From an uncultured Gammaproteobacteria bacterium (GTDB lineage Bacteria; Pseudomonadota; Gammaproteobacteria; GCA-001735895): a stretch of 50,866 nucleotides of DNA. Where the stretch lies: NCBI GenBank assembly GCA_913061315.1, contig CAJXUC010000024.1:1-50866 (forward strand), written 5' to 3'. The notes under the pieces are model-generated. The model made no database searches and was not told the DNA's origin. It was given only the letters and a program-made list of their open reading frames with translations. Numbering within the stretch: the stretch's first letter is position 1; each line of letters opens with the position of its first letter. Both the position numbers and the translations under genes were made by a program. Shown in pieces: positions 8,415 through 17,140 of this stretch.

Positions 8415-9725
8415 TTACTGCAGTTTATAGCGTAGATTTGTACTCAACACCGTTCGGTCATACTCGAACAGTTCAACATTTGAACTATTTTTTATCACGC
8501 TGGCTTTAGCTGATAGTGCCCAGTGTCGGTCTAGTCGCCATATAAAGTTGAGAGTTTGAGTAAAATGGTCATCCCGTCTGGTTTTTCCTGTAAACCAACT
8601 CAGCATGCCGTACTTGGTATCTTGGTAACGAAGACTCAATTGTGCAGATAATTTATCAGATAAACCAAACATAGCCCCCAGATTTACGCCAAAGTAATCT
8701 CGCTCTGTACTCTCACGAGCCGCGTCAGTATTTGATTTAGGATCATCTTGTGCTAAGTACAAACCGGCAATTAGGACTGGAGCATAGTTAACTGAAAACT
8801 TTTGGGAGTAACTACCACCTAACAACACTGTACTGGCATCACTTGTTGATTGTTGATTATAGTCCTGATTAGAAAGTTGTAGATAAAGCTGCAAAGATGA
8901 TTTTTGTGACAGATTATTTAACCAGCTTGAATTTAATCCTGTCAAAGTACGATAATCATCATGGTTTAACTGAACTTGTTGCGCAAAAGCATTAAGGGTA
9001 ATAACGTTTTTTCCCTGATGAAATTTCAAACCCGTATCGAGTGTATACGCTTGTGTATTGTATTGACTATTATCATCATTATTATGTAAGTCAGCATTTA
9101 GGGAAAGAAAATATAAGGTGCCTGGCAAAATTGGTGAGCTCACGTTATAACCCAGCTTTAATTCAGCAAAAGTATCATCTTGCTCTTGGGAATCTGCATC
9201 AAGTACCACTGAAAAGATGCCAATATCAAAGCTGTCTATAGTGGGGCCACTATTAACGTTTGAGTCACTGCCAAAACCAAACTCAACAAAGGCAGTCTGT
9301 GTTGTCTTGTAACGCCCTTCCTTTATAGTAATAGCATCCAAATAAAGGTTAACACTGCTAGTGACGTCTTTTGGAGGACTGGCAGTTAACACTGTCTCAA
9401 ATTCTTGACGAGCCCTAGCGTATTCTTCAAGTATAAAATAACCACGCGCCAATTCGAGCCGTGCAGCGTAATTGTCAGGATCTAATAATAGAACGCGCTC
9501 AAGTGCAAACACACCCTCATTAGCATGTCCAGAATCTATCGCTGCAATGGCATAGTAATAATCAAATTTAGGCGTTCCTTCAAAGTCAGTAATTTCTTTT
9601 AATGCATAGTCGTAAGCCTTTTCGTTCTGACCAGAATCTACCAGTGACTTGAGCAGACGTAAGTCAAAATCAGCATATACATTGGTACTCGCTATCAATA
9701 AAAAAAAGGGTATCAATCTAACCAT
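8415..9725 (-). CDS. TPR-containing outer-membrane beta-barrel protein
   Basis: 436 residues from the ATG at 9725, which has AGGA seven bases upstream; an in-frame codon at 9767 would add a 14-residue non-signal leader and is less likely. The protein begins with a signal peptide (VRLIPFFLLIASTNVYA). Residues about 20-140 contain helical TPR-type repeats (FALERVLLLDPDNYAARLEL, GYFILEEYARARQEFETVL). The remaining ~290 residues alternate hydrophobic/polar like an outer-membrane barrel and end in LSTNLRYKLQ, with an aromatic residue near the terminus. The layout resembles the surface lipoprotein assembly modulator (Slam, DUF560) fold, but I cannot assign it to that family with certainty. It lies upstream of, and probably co-transcribed with, the FecR-domain gene. 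Confidence 0.75.
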   Translation of the reverse strand: MVRLIPFFLLIASTNVYADFDLRLLKSLVDSGQNEKAYDYALKEITDFEGTPKFDYYYAIAAIDSGHANEGVFALERVLLLDPDNYAARLELARGYFILEEYARARQEFETVLTASPPKDVTSSVNLYLDAITIKEGRYKTTQTAFVEFGFGSDSNVNSGPTIDSFDIGIFSVVLDADSQEQDDTFAELKLGYNVSSPILPGTLYFLSLNADLHNNDDNSQYNTQAYTLDTGLKFHQGKNVITLNAFAQQVQLNHDDYRTLTGLNSSWLNNLSQKSSLQLYLQLSNQDYNQQSTSDASTVLLGGSYSQKFSVNYAPVLIAGLYLAQDDPKSNTDAARESTERDYFGVNLGAMFGLSDKLSAQLSLRYQDTKYGMLSWFTGKTRRDDHFTQTLNFIWRLDRHWALSAKASVIKNSSNVELFEYDRTVLSTNLRYKLQ

Positions 9726-10228
9726 TATTAATTCCTGAGAAGTCGGCAAAAATAGAAGTGCCACCAATAATAAAGACCTTCCTTACCAAACCTACGCATA
9801 TGGTGTTGACTGTATAAACTAAAAAACTGATACTTTTCAGATGACAATTAGAATATAAAAAAATATGTATAAAGGTCAGTATAAGTGGAGAATTTAACTG
9901 GCTTACATTGGCAGTTGAGCCTGTTAACTGAAGGATTTTATTAATCAATTATAATGCGAGGATAATCAGCCTATAGATATAGTCAATATCGTTAATATTT
10001 GTAAGCATAGAACTACATTAATTTTTTAATCAACGCCTGCAGGAGCCCAATAAAATTCATTTTTACGACCAACGTATTGAAAACTAAAAGAGGCAATTTA
10101 ATTTCGATAGTGATGAGGCCTTCGCCAAAAAATTGTTATCTATTGTCTGCTGGTTTTAAATATTCACAATGCAATGAATCAATATTGACATGATCAATAT
10201 TATTGAATTTCAGCATTAATATTTCTAT
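9726..10228. other. Gene-poor region upstream of the TPR/barrel gene
   Basis: About 500 AT-rich bases with no supportable gene. The right part is probably further decayed sequence of the transposase relic that follows; the left part should contain the promoter of the leftward TPR/barrel-FecR pair. Confidence 0.5.
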
Positions 10229-10649
10229 AAATGTGCTGGCAACATGCGTTACCGGCTAAAGACTTCCTAACGTGATGAAACAACCCTTGTCATATTCGAA
10301 CCACTGACTCCATATCGAAACTGGCGTATCATGTACCGAACCTGAAGGTCAATCTGATTTGGTTTCTTGATGTGTTCGCCCCAACAGAAAACACCCAATG
10401 CCAGTCGCACCAGCCAGACGGGTGTCGCAAACCATGATCTGAGTACAGCAGTTGAAACGAGTGCTCCGTACTAACATAAACACCTGCGCTTATTGCGGCA
10501 ATGCCAACCAGGTTATCGACTGTATCGAAGATCAAAAGGGCATAGACAAGGTCCTGTCTCAACTTAAGAAAAAGAACAGTCTACCCTTAACCCCAAATGC
10601 GCTACCCAAAACTAGAACGCCGTCACAAATCAGCTTGTTTGAGACATAA
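10229..10649 (+). pseudogene. Degenerate C-terminal part of an IS91-family (Y2) transposase
   Basis: Reading across three frame segments recovers the conserved C-terminal half of IS91-type transposases. First segment (from 10229): RYRLKTS, stop, RDETTLVIFEPL, matching the family's RYRLKTPYRDGTTHVIFEPL. Second segment (from about 10318): LAYHVPNLKVNLIWF then VFAP, matching LAALVPKPRVNL...GVFAP. Third segment (from 10383): NRKHPMPVAPARR, then MI, stop, VQQLKRVL, then the zinc pair CAYCG and VIDCIED, ending SQISLFET. Damage visible: TAA at 10268 in place of the Tyr codon, TGA at 10440 in place of the Trp codon of the MTWAQRLKRV motif, and frame changes near 10318 and 10382. The N-terminal catalytic tyrosines are gone. 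It is a dead relic and cannot move. Confidence 0.85.
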
Positions 10650-10961
10650 TTGGAATTACTTGGGATCAGGTTAATAAGAAAACAATTCATTAAATATTGG
10701 TGATGATTTTGAACAAGGGTAATCAGTGGGTAGGCCTTTTATCCTTCCTATACCAGCAGCCTGAATATTTTAAATATGAACCATTAATAAACTGGCGACT
10801 TCATCTCAATCGCTTCTACTCAAAATTAATGCTGTATAAAAATTAACTGCATATAAACCATCATGAGCTTGTTTAAAACCGTAAGAAATCATACGATAAT
10901 AATTGGTGCATTCTCTGTACACATACCCTCAAGAAAGCCTATCGTTTTCATTTAGTTTGAA
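10650..10961. other. Intergenic region 3' of the flavin reductase-like gene
   Basis: About 310 AT-rich bases between the transposase relic and the 3' end of the leftward flavin reductase-like gene. It may contain the former right end of the IS element, but I cannot recognise a terminus. No gene or clear terminator is seen. Confidence 0.45.
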
Positions 10962-11579
10962 TCATGATGAAGGTCTTGTTGCCGTTAATATTTCACCAAA
11001 CGATGCGTACTCACCAGCACCTAGGCGAGCCAACGGATCTACCTTTTCAGCGAAAACTTTAAGCCGACCCTTATCACTCATCTTGACGCTATCATCATCT
11101 ATAAATATTTCTTTCACTTCACCAAATAATAAAGTTTGGCCCTTATTACCAATTGGTTGGGTTTGGTGGCGCTCACACATTAATGCAATTTTGCAATCAC
11201 TCAAACGAGGCATATGGTACCCTTCGACGGACGTGGTTGATAGATTACTGGCTAATACTTCTGACTCGCCTGGTGGTAATGTTGCTGATGACTGATTTAG
11301 AACATCAAGCTGATGGTCACTGGCAATGTGTATAACAAACTGGGGCCGCTCTCGAATATTTCTCAACGTATCTTTTTCGCTACCGTCATCTTGCACGTTG
11401 ATCGATACCACAACCAATGGGGGATCAGTACAAACCGCATTGAAATACGAATAGGGCGCTAAGTTCAAACTGCCATCTGCATTTTCTGACAGTACCCAGG
11501 CAATTGGACGCGGCATGATGGTTTGTGTCATGGCAAAGTAAGTTTGCATATCCGATAGTTCATCCAGTTTTATTTGCAT
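10962..11579 (-). CDS. Flavin reductase-like FMN-binding protein
   Basis: 205 residues. Flavin reductase-like domain (split-barrel FMN-binding fold, DIM6/NTAB group) over most of the length: MPRPIAWVLSENADGSLNLA (23-42), PYSYFNAVCTDPPLVVVS (43-60), FVIHIASDHQLDVLN, and a late RLGAGEYASFGE. Relatives reduce flavins for a partner monooxygenase or act on their own as small oxidoreductases; the partner is not identifiable here. It stands alone between the transposase relic and the fumarase gene; an unassigned 221-base gap separates it from fumA, which points the same way. Substrate is unknown. Confidence 0.85.
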   Translation of the reverse strand: MQIKLDELSDMQTYFAMTQTIMPRPIAWVLSENADGSLNLAPYSYFNAVCTDPPLVVVSINVQDDGSEKDTLRNIRERPQFVIHIASDHQLDVLNQSSATLPPGESEVLASNLSTTSVEGYHMPRLSDCKIALMCERHQTQPIGNKGQTLLFGEVKEIFIDDDSVKMSDKGRLKVFAEKVDPLARLGAGEYASFGEILTATRPSS

Positions 11580-11800
11580 TTTAGCTTCACCTCAAAAAAT
11601 CATTATATTAAATATTCAAACATTAGACTGTACTTTAAAACATCTAACGTTTATTAACTAAACCACATTCAAGTATTACTGGTTACTGTATATCTGGCAC
11701 TCTATAAGTCAGCATATATTGTCGCAAGCATCCTCAACTCCAATTGAAACTTTAAAGTTTGTCCATCATACTAAAAGTTAATTGATTTACATGTCACAAA

Positions 11801-13327
11801 TTATACCGATGGATTAAACTCAATCTCTTGCTGACTAATTTTCTCAGCCCAAATTTTTGGCCCGGTCTGATGAATCGATATACCAAGATGATCAACCGCA
11901 ACGGTAACCGGCATGTCCTCTAGATCAAATTCATAAATTGCTTCCATACCGAGCTCAGGAAAAGCGACTACATGTGACGCCTTAATAGCCTGTGACACTA
12001 GGTAGGCTGCGCCACCAACCGCCATCAAATAAACAGACTCGAAGTCTTTGATTGCTTCTATTGCAACTGACCCACGCTCAGCTTTTCCAATCATGCCGAG
12101 TAGCCCCGTTTTTTCTAGCATGGTGCGGGTAAATTTATCCATTCGCGTTGCAGTAGTAGGGCCTGCTGGACCAACCACTTCATCGCGAATAGGGTCGACC
12201 GGACCAACGTAGTAAATAAATCGACCCGTCATGTCAACTGGTAGTTCTTCTCCTTTTGCAATCATGTCGACCATTTTTTTATGCGCCGCATCTCGACCGG
12301 TGAGCATCTTTCCACTTAATAATAAAGTATTACCTGGTAACCAAGTTTTCACTTCATCTCGTGTCACCGTATTGAGATTGACTCGCTTGACATTATCACC
12401 CACCTCACGTGTCACCTGAGGCCAGTCTTCTAACTTAGGTGGCACAAGCTTTGCTGCCCCATTGCCATCGAGGGTAAAGTGGGTATGGCGAGTTGCGGCA
12501 CAGTTTGGAATGATGGCCACTGCTTTATTCGCAGCATGTGATGGAAAGTCCTTTACCTTGACATCCATTACAGTCGTTAGCCCACCTAAACCTTGCGCAC
12601 CAATACCGAGTCGATTAATTTTGTCATAAAGCTCTAAGCGTAATTCTTCAGGTCGGTTTGTAGCACCCCGCTGTTGTAATTCTTGAATATCAATTGGTTC
12701 AAGCAATGCTTCTTTAGCCAGTATCATTGCTTTTTCTGCTGTGCCGCCAATGCCAATACCCAACATACCGGGTGGACACCAACCTGCCCCCATGAGTGGC
12801 ACCATGCTCAGCACCCATTCAACAACAGAGTCAGATGGATTGAGCATCGCAAATTTTGACTTCGCTTCACTACCACCACCTTTGGCCGCTACGTGAACTT
12901 CAACAGTATCACCAGGTACTATCTCGTAATGAATAACGCCAGGTGTATTGTCACCCGTATTTTTCCGTACACCGTCAGGGTCTTCTAAAATTGAAGCCCG
13001 TAATACGTTATCAGGGTTCATATAGGCTTGACGAATACCTTCATTACACATGTCAGTAACCGACATATCGGCCTGCCACTGCACATTCATTCCCACTTTT
13101 AGGAAGACGGTGACGATACCTGTATCTTGACAAATTGGCCGTTGCCCTTCGGCACACATGCGTGAATTAATGAGAATTTGAGCAATTGCATCACGAGCCG
13201 CAGGATTTTGTTCGCGTTGGTAAGCTTGGTCCATTGCCTGAATAAAATCAGCCGGATGGTAGTAAGAAATAAATTGCAAAGCGCCTGCAACACTTTCGAT
13301 TAAGTCTTCTTGTTTGATAACAGTCAT
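11801..13327 (-). CDS. fumA: Class I (iron-sulfur) fumarate hydratase
   Basis: 508 residues, the single-chain form with fused alpha and beta domains. It interconverts fumarate and malate in the TCA cycle through an oxygen-sensitive [4Fe-4S] cluster. Cluster cysteines are C66 (PICQDTG), C184 (GAGWCPPGMLG) and C276 (IIPNCAATRH). KGGGSEAKSKFAML, GIGIGGTAEKAM and the C-terminal VGPAGPTTATRMDKFT are conserved family motifs. The ATG at 13327 has AGAGG eight bases upstream. A leftward ABC exporter ends 62 bases upstream, so it may be read from its own promoter or by read-through. No class II (FumC) enzyme is visible in the window. Confidence 0.96.
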   Translation of the reverse strand: MTVIKQEDLIESVAGALQFISYYHPADFIQAMDQAYQREQNPAARDAIAQILINSRMCAEGQRPICQDTGIVTVFLKVGMNVQWQADMSVTDMCNEGIRQAYMNPDNVLRASILEDPDGVRKNTGDNTPGVIHYEIVPGDTVEVHVAAKGGGSEAKSKFAMLNPSDSVVEWVLSMVPLMGAGWCPPGMLGIGIGGTAEKAMILAKEALLEPIDIQELQQRGATNRPEELRLELYDKINRLGIGAQGLGGLTTVMDVKVKDFPSHAANKAVAIIPNCAATRHTHFTLDGNGAAKLVPPKLEDWPQVTREVGDNVKRVNLNTVTRDEVKTWLPGNTLLLSGKMLTGRDAAHKKMVDMIAKGEELPVDMTGRFIYYVGPVDPIRDEVVGPAGPTTATRMDKFTRTMLEKTGLLGMIGKAERGSVAIEAIKDFESVYLMAVGGAAYLVSQAIKASHVVAFPELGMEAIYEFDLEDMPVTVAVDHLGISIHQTGPKIWAEKISQQEIEFNPSV

Positions 13328-13389
13328 AGGTGAACCTCTAATGAGTTTTAACCATCAATAATCGTGATTGCCTGAATGGGATAAAGCCA

Positions 13390-14421
13390 CTATTCCCATC
13401 GAAATATTTTCGCACCGATTAACAACAATAGTACGCTAGTACCCATTAATACCAACAGGTGATCTGATACCTGTGCGAGTCCTGCACCGTCAATCATTAT
13501 CTCTCGTGCGGCCTCTGTGACATGGGTCAATGGTAATGCCAAGGCGAGCTTTTGCATCCATGGATGAGCGCCTTCTAACGAAAACCAAACTCCTGAAAGA
13601 AACATCATCGGCCAACTAATTACGTTAAGAAGGCCGTTCGCAACCTCTTCATTTGAAATTCTTGCAGCGATCAACAAGCCACAGCAAATTAGACAGATAC
13701 AACCAAGTGTAAACACCAAGAATAAGTCTAGATATGAGCCAAACATTCGAAAATCAAAAAAGAAATCCATGCCAATGAAGATTAAGGTATTGACAGTTAT
13801 CAGCAGCCAAAGTCTCGACATAATTTGTGCCGTGAGAAACTCGATCGACTTTACTGGCGTCGCACGAAGCCGTTTGAGCACACCCATTTTTCGATAACGC
13901 ACGATAACAAAACCGATACCAAACAGCGCACCCCACATTGTATTCATTGCTATTACACCTGGTATCACCCAGTCTATGTAACGCACCTGATCTCCAGCAA
14001 CCATGGTTTGAATCGGTGCTTGAATTGCATTAATGAAGGCAGCAATCAACAGCTTTTCAACGATATACCCGTTAGGTGAAGTCTGGTTAATCCAGTAACG
14101 TGACGTTTGAGGGTCAATTAACAAATCAATTTGATGACGTTTAATTTTCTTCAAATTACGGTCAATCACTTGCACTGGAATAAATTGAATATAACGAGTC
14201 GCCAAGAATTTTTTGAAGGCAGAGTTACTTTCTTCTGTCACGATGTCTTCCGATACTAGATAAGCCACCTTAAACTTTTCTGGGTTTTCATCAGTAAAAG
14301 CGAACGCAAATACAATAATAATCAGAATCGGTAATAAAATACTCCACGCCAATGCAGATCTGTCTCGAAAGAACTCAGTATTACGCGCAACAAATAAGGC
14401 GTAAATACGCTTCCACATCAT
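13390..14421 (-). CDS. ABC-2 type exporter permease
   Basis: 343 residues. One membrane helix near the N terminus (SALAWSILLPILIIIVFAFA), a ~120-residue periplasmic domain, then about five helices at 160-340, the classical ABC-2 (DrrB/NatB-like) permease layout. The MGVLKRLRATPVKSIEFLTA segment is the cytoplasmic coupling region of this family. It overlaps the upstream ATPase gene by four bases (ATGA), so the two are translationally coupled and form one transporter. The substrate cannot be read from sequence; relatives export drugs, lipids or ions. Confidence 0.92.
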   Translation of the reverse strand: MMWKRIYALFVARNTEFFRDRSALAWSILLPILIIIVFAFAFTDENPEKFKVAYLVSEDIVTEESNSAFKKFLATRYIQFIPVQVIDRNLKKIKRHQIDLLIDPQTSRYWINQTSPNGYIVEKLLIAAFINAIQAPIQTMVAGDQVRYIDWVIPGVIAMNTMWGALFGIGFVIVRYRKMGVLKRLRATPVKSIEFLTAQIMSRLWLLITVNTLIFIGMDFFFDFRMFGSYLDLFLVFTLGCICLICCGLLIAARISNEEVANGLLNVISWPMMFLSGVWFSLEGAHPWMQKLALALPLTHVTEAAREIMIDGAGLAQVSDHLLVLMGTSVLLLLIGAKIFRWE

Positions 14422-15302
14422 GAGCGTAACGCCTTACCAGTCAACTCTAGGAACAAGTCTTCTAGATCACGAGCTCGAATTCTTAAATGCTCTAATGGCA
14501 CTTTCAACTGTAATAATTTCTTGACCGTTGAATTCACGTCACTGGTCACAATATGAGCACTACCGTTTCGATAGGTTGCACCAAACACCTCCTCACCAAT
14601 CATTGGTAGAATATCCTGCTCGCGTAATTGAACCACAACATCATTAAAATGCAGCGCTAGCAAAGCATCAGGGGCATCGTGCGCAATGATTTCGCCATGA
14701 TCCATAATCGCAATTTCATCACAAAGCTCATAAGCCTCCTCCATATAATGTGTGGTTAATAAAATAGTCGCTCCATTATCTTTTACTCGGCGCACCTGTT
14801 CCCATAAATTATGCCTCGACTGTGGGTCTAGCCCTGTCGTTGGTTCATCTAGAAATAATATTTTAGGGTGATTAATTAAGGCGATTGCAAGCAAAACGCG
14901 CTGCTTTTGGCCACCCGATAATTTACGCGTATCCTGATGCAAAAACTCTTCTAAGGCATAGTCTTTGACCAATTGCTCAATGTTTGCTGTTTTGGGATAA
15001 AAACGGCTGAACTGGATCAACATTTCTTTGACAGTCACAAATTCTTGCAAGGCCGTGTTCTGAAACATAATACCAGCCTCGTTACGGAACTGTTGTCCTA
15101 GCGGTTTGCCATTATAGGTAATGTTGCCTGACGTTGGCGTCTTAATACCTTCCAATAATTCAATAGTAGTCGTTTTACCCGCGCCATTTGGCCCCAGTAA
15201 ACCGACACAACTACCGGCGTGAATATTAAAACTCACGTCATTAACGGCCGTTAAATCACCGAATTTTTTGACCAGATGTGATACTTGTAAAATGATGGAC
15301 AT
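14418..15302 (-). CDS. ABC-2 type exporter ATP-binding protein
   Basis: 294 residues with one ABC ATPase domain (about 5-225): Walker A GPNGAGKTTTIELLEG (35-50), Q-loop FQNTALQEF, signature LSGGQKQR, Walker B ILFLDEPTTGLDP, H-loop TTHYMEEA. The ~65-residue C-terminal extension is typical of CcmA/DrrA-type exporter ATPases. It pairs with the permease gene downstream (four-base overlap). No regulator or substrate-related gene lies beside it, so the exported compound is unknown. Confidence 0.94.
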   Translation of the reverse strand: MSIILQVSHLVKKFGDLTAVNDVSFNIHAGSCVGLLGPNGAGKTTTIELLEGIKTPTSGNITYNGKPLGQQFRNEAGIMFQNTALQEFVTVKEMLIQFSRFYPKTANIEQLVKDYALEEFLHQDTRKLSGGQKQRVLLAIALINHPKILFLDEPTTGLDPQSRHNLWEQVRRVKDNGATILLTTHYMEEAYELCDEIAIMDHGEIIAHDAPDALLALHFNDVVVQLREQDILPMIGEEVFGATYRNGSAHIVTSDVNSTVKKLLQLKVPLEHLRIRARDLEDLFLELTGKALRS

Positions 15303-15541
15303 CAGTGTCTCAAGAAGTAAGAGCGCGAAGTATAAACAGCCTAACGATTGAAAACCACTGAGCTAGAACAAAGAATATATTGAAAAGCCACTTTCCTAAC
15401 TCCATTTTGGAAAAGAATAGTGGCTGTACTGAACAATTGGATTAATCAATTAAATTTAAGTCTAAATTTTAATTATCCAAACGATACCGCTAGTAACGAT
15501 AGTCATTATAATTGGTATGAATTACACCGCATAAGAGCTAA

Positions 15542-15578
15542 CAAAAAACGCTACCGTTATTGATAGCGTTCTTTTTTT
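15542..15578. terminator. Bidirectional intrinsic terminator after the peroxiredoxin-like gene
   Basis: Stem AACGCTA (15547-15553) and TAGCGTT (15564-15570) with a 10-base loop. On the minus strand it is followed by a TTTTTT run, right for ending the leftward peroxiredoxin-like transcript; on the plus strand it is followed by CTTTTTTT, so it could also stop rightward transcripts. Confidence 0.8.
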
Positions 15579-15583
15579 AATGC

Positions 15584-16114
15584 CTAAACCAGTTCACCCC
15601 GCGCAGGATAATTATTTGTTACCACAAAATCTAACGCACCCAATACTTCGCGGAAGTGTGGGCGTGCAAAAGGCATTGTACTTACTTGACTCCAGTACAA
15701 GGTTTGATCAGGGCGTACGAGGAACAAACCGGGTTCACTAAATTCTGACGGCTCTTCAATACCCGTTGAAGTCTTCCCTTTACCCGCTGATCGATGCAAA
15801 CCCCAAGACTGAGCTTGCTCAACACTCACACCATAACCAAAATTTATACTTTTTAATTCCCAATCTAATTTTGCTTGCTCAGTACGCGCTTTGTCATCAC
15901 TGCTTAATGCCAAAATTGAAACACCTGCGTCAACAAATTCAGACGTGAGCTTATCTAATTCTTTTAAGTATTTAGTGCACAGCGGGCAGTGTAAACCACG
16001 ATAAAAAACGACCATGGTAAAGTTTTTGGGTGCTTGTTCTGCGAGTGACCACTGCCCTTGTAACGTTTCAACGTCGAGTGCAGGAACTGGCTGGCGGGGC
16101 TTCAATACGATCAT
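15584..16114 (-). CDS. Peroxiredoxin-like (AhpC/TSA) thioredoxin-fold protein
   Basis: 176 residues with a thioredoxin-type peroxiredoxin fold: FTMVVFYRGLHCPLC TKYL region near residues 32-50 places a CPLC pair where peroxidatic cysteines sit, followed by ILALSSDD and GLFLVRPDQTLYW. Members of this peroxiredoxin-like group are presumed to reduce hydroperoxides or disulfides in the cytoplasm; the CxxC, instead of a single TxxC, sets it apart from classical AhpC. It is divergent from an AraC regulator, with 120 bases between the starts, which suggests that the regulator controls it. A strong bidirectional terminator follows. Confidence 0.88.
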   Translation of the reverse strand: MIVLKPRQPVPALDVETLQGQWSLAEQAPKNFTMVVFYRGLHCPLCTKYLKELDKLTSEFVDAGVSILALSSDDKARTEQAKLDWELKSINFGYGVSVEQAQSWGLHRSAGKGKTSTGIEEPSEFSEPGLFLVRPDQTLYWSQVSTMPFARPHFREVLGALDFVVTNNYPARGELV

Positions 16115-16163
16115 TTAATTATCCTAATTAATTTGGGTGAATTTACTGTAGCGTCAATTTGAA

Positions 16164-16193
16164 TTGTTAATATAGCTTAACTAATCGTACAAT
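16164..16193 (+). promoter_or_regulatory. Candidate promoter of the AraC-type regulator
   Basis: TTGTTA (16164-16169) and TACAAT (16188-16193) with an 18-base spacer form a plausible sigma-70 promoter 42 bases before the regulator's ATG. Prediction by eye only. Confidence 0.5.
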
Positions 16194-16232
16194 AAGACAC
16201 CTATAAACTATTAAAGCTATCTTATCGTACAA
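16184..16232 (+). repeat. Direct repeat ATCGTACAA, possible autoregulatory operator
   Basis: The 9-mer ATCGTACAA occurs at 16184-16192, overlapping the predicted -10 box, and again at 16224-16232, ending just before the start codon; the copies are 40 bp apart, close to four helical turns. AraC-family proteins bind direct repeats, so repression of its own gene is a reasonable guess. Confidence 0.5.
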
Positions 16233-16234
16233 AT

Positions 16235-17074
16235 ATGGACCGTCTTTCTACTTTACTTAAATTATTCAGACCCAAGACCAAAAAAATCGAATTGTTAACT
16301 TTTGACCAGTCTGATTTAGTTTTACCCGCGGCTTCAACTATTTCTGTTGTGCATCGAGGTAAAGCGCATTTTGCTAACGAAGATCAGGCCACTATTTATC
16401 TACAGCCGGGAGATTTAGTGTGGGTTACGCAAGACTCTCATCGCAACATTACGATTGACAGTGATAACTTTGAATTACTCTGCTGCCAATTGAAGTTTGG
16501 ACCGGTGAAACTCAACCCTTTGTTCGATATGCTGCCGCCTACCTTACATATCAAACACAACGATAGCGCTCGCCAAACGCTGAATCCCATTATTCAATTA
16601 CTACTTCAGGAGAGCCAGCAACAACGTTGCGGGCAGGAAACTGTACTCGATCGACTTGGTGAGGTGCTGTTAGTCCACGTATTGCGATTTTTAATGGCGA
16701 ATCAAAAGGTTGAATCTGGTGTATTGGCAGGCCTGTCCGATATTCGGCTTGCTCGCGCCATCACCGCGATGCATCGTGATCCTAAAAAACGCTGGAGTAT
16801 TGAATCACTCGCTTCACTGGCGGGCATGTCACGCACTGCTTTTAATCATCACTTTCATCAGACAGTCGGCTGCCCTCCAGGTGAATATCTGACCCAATGG
16901 CGGATACGGTTAGCCTGTCGCTTGCTTGAAACCAGTAACGGCCTAATAAGTCACATCGTTGATCAATTAGGCTATCAGAGCGAAACCACTTTCTTTCGTG
17001 CATTTCGAAAACGAGTGGGAATTTCCCCCAAACAGTATCGCCTCAAAGCCAAAGCCATTTCAGCACAAAATTAA
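16235..17074 (+). CDS. AraC-family transcriptional regulator with cupin sensor domain
   Basis: 279 residues. N-terminal cupin-like effector domain (about 1-165; opens MDRLSTLLKLFRP, with LQPGDLVWVTQDSH) and C-terminal AraC double helix-turn-helix (about 180-272): WSIESLASLAGMSRTAFNHH and ISHIVDQLGYQSETTFFRAF, ending FRKRVGISPKQYR. It is divergent from the peroxiredoxin-like gene, a frequently seen pairing, and 66 bases upstream of the DadA-like oxidoreductase, which could be in the same transcript. Ligand unknown. The start lacks an obvious Shine-Dalgarno sequence. Confidence 0.92.
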   Translation: MDRLSTLLKLFRPKTKKIELLTFDQSDLVLPAASTISVVHRGKAHFANEDQATIYLQPGDLVWVTQDSHRNITIDSDNFELLCCQLKFGPVKLNPLFDMLPPTLHIKHNDSARQTLNPIIQLLLQESQQQRCGQETVLDRLGEVLLVHVLRFLMANQKVESGVLAGLSDIRLARAITAMHRDPKKRWSIESLASLAGMSRTAFNHHFHQTVGCPPGEYLTQWRIRLACRLLETSNGLISHIVDQLGYQSETTFFRAFRKRVGISPKQYRLKAKAISAQN

Positions 17075-17140
17075 CTCGCGTCCATCCATCGTTCCCGATA
17101 CATTACCCGTTATATTGTAAATATTTATGGATCATAAGTC

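Noticed and set aside
10903..11295. 130-residue rightward open frame opposite the flavin reductase-like gene
   Set aside because: Fully antisense to a well-supported gene; composition is that of a reverse-strand shadow.
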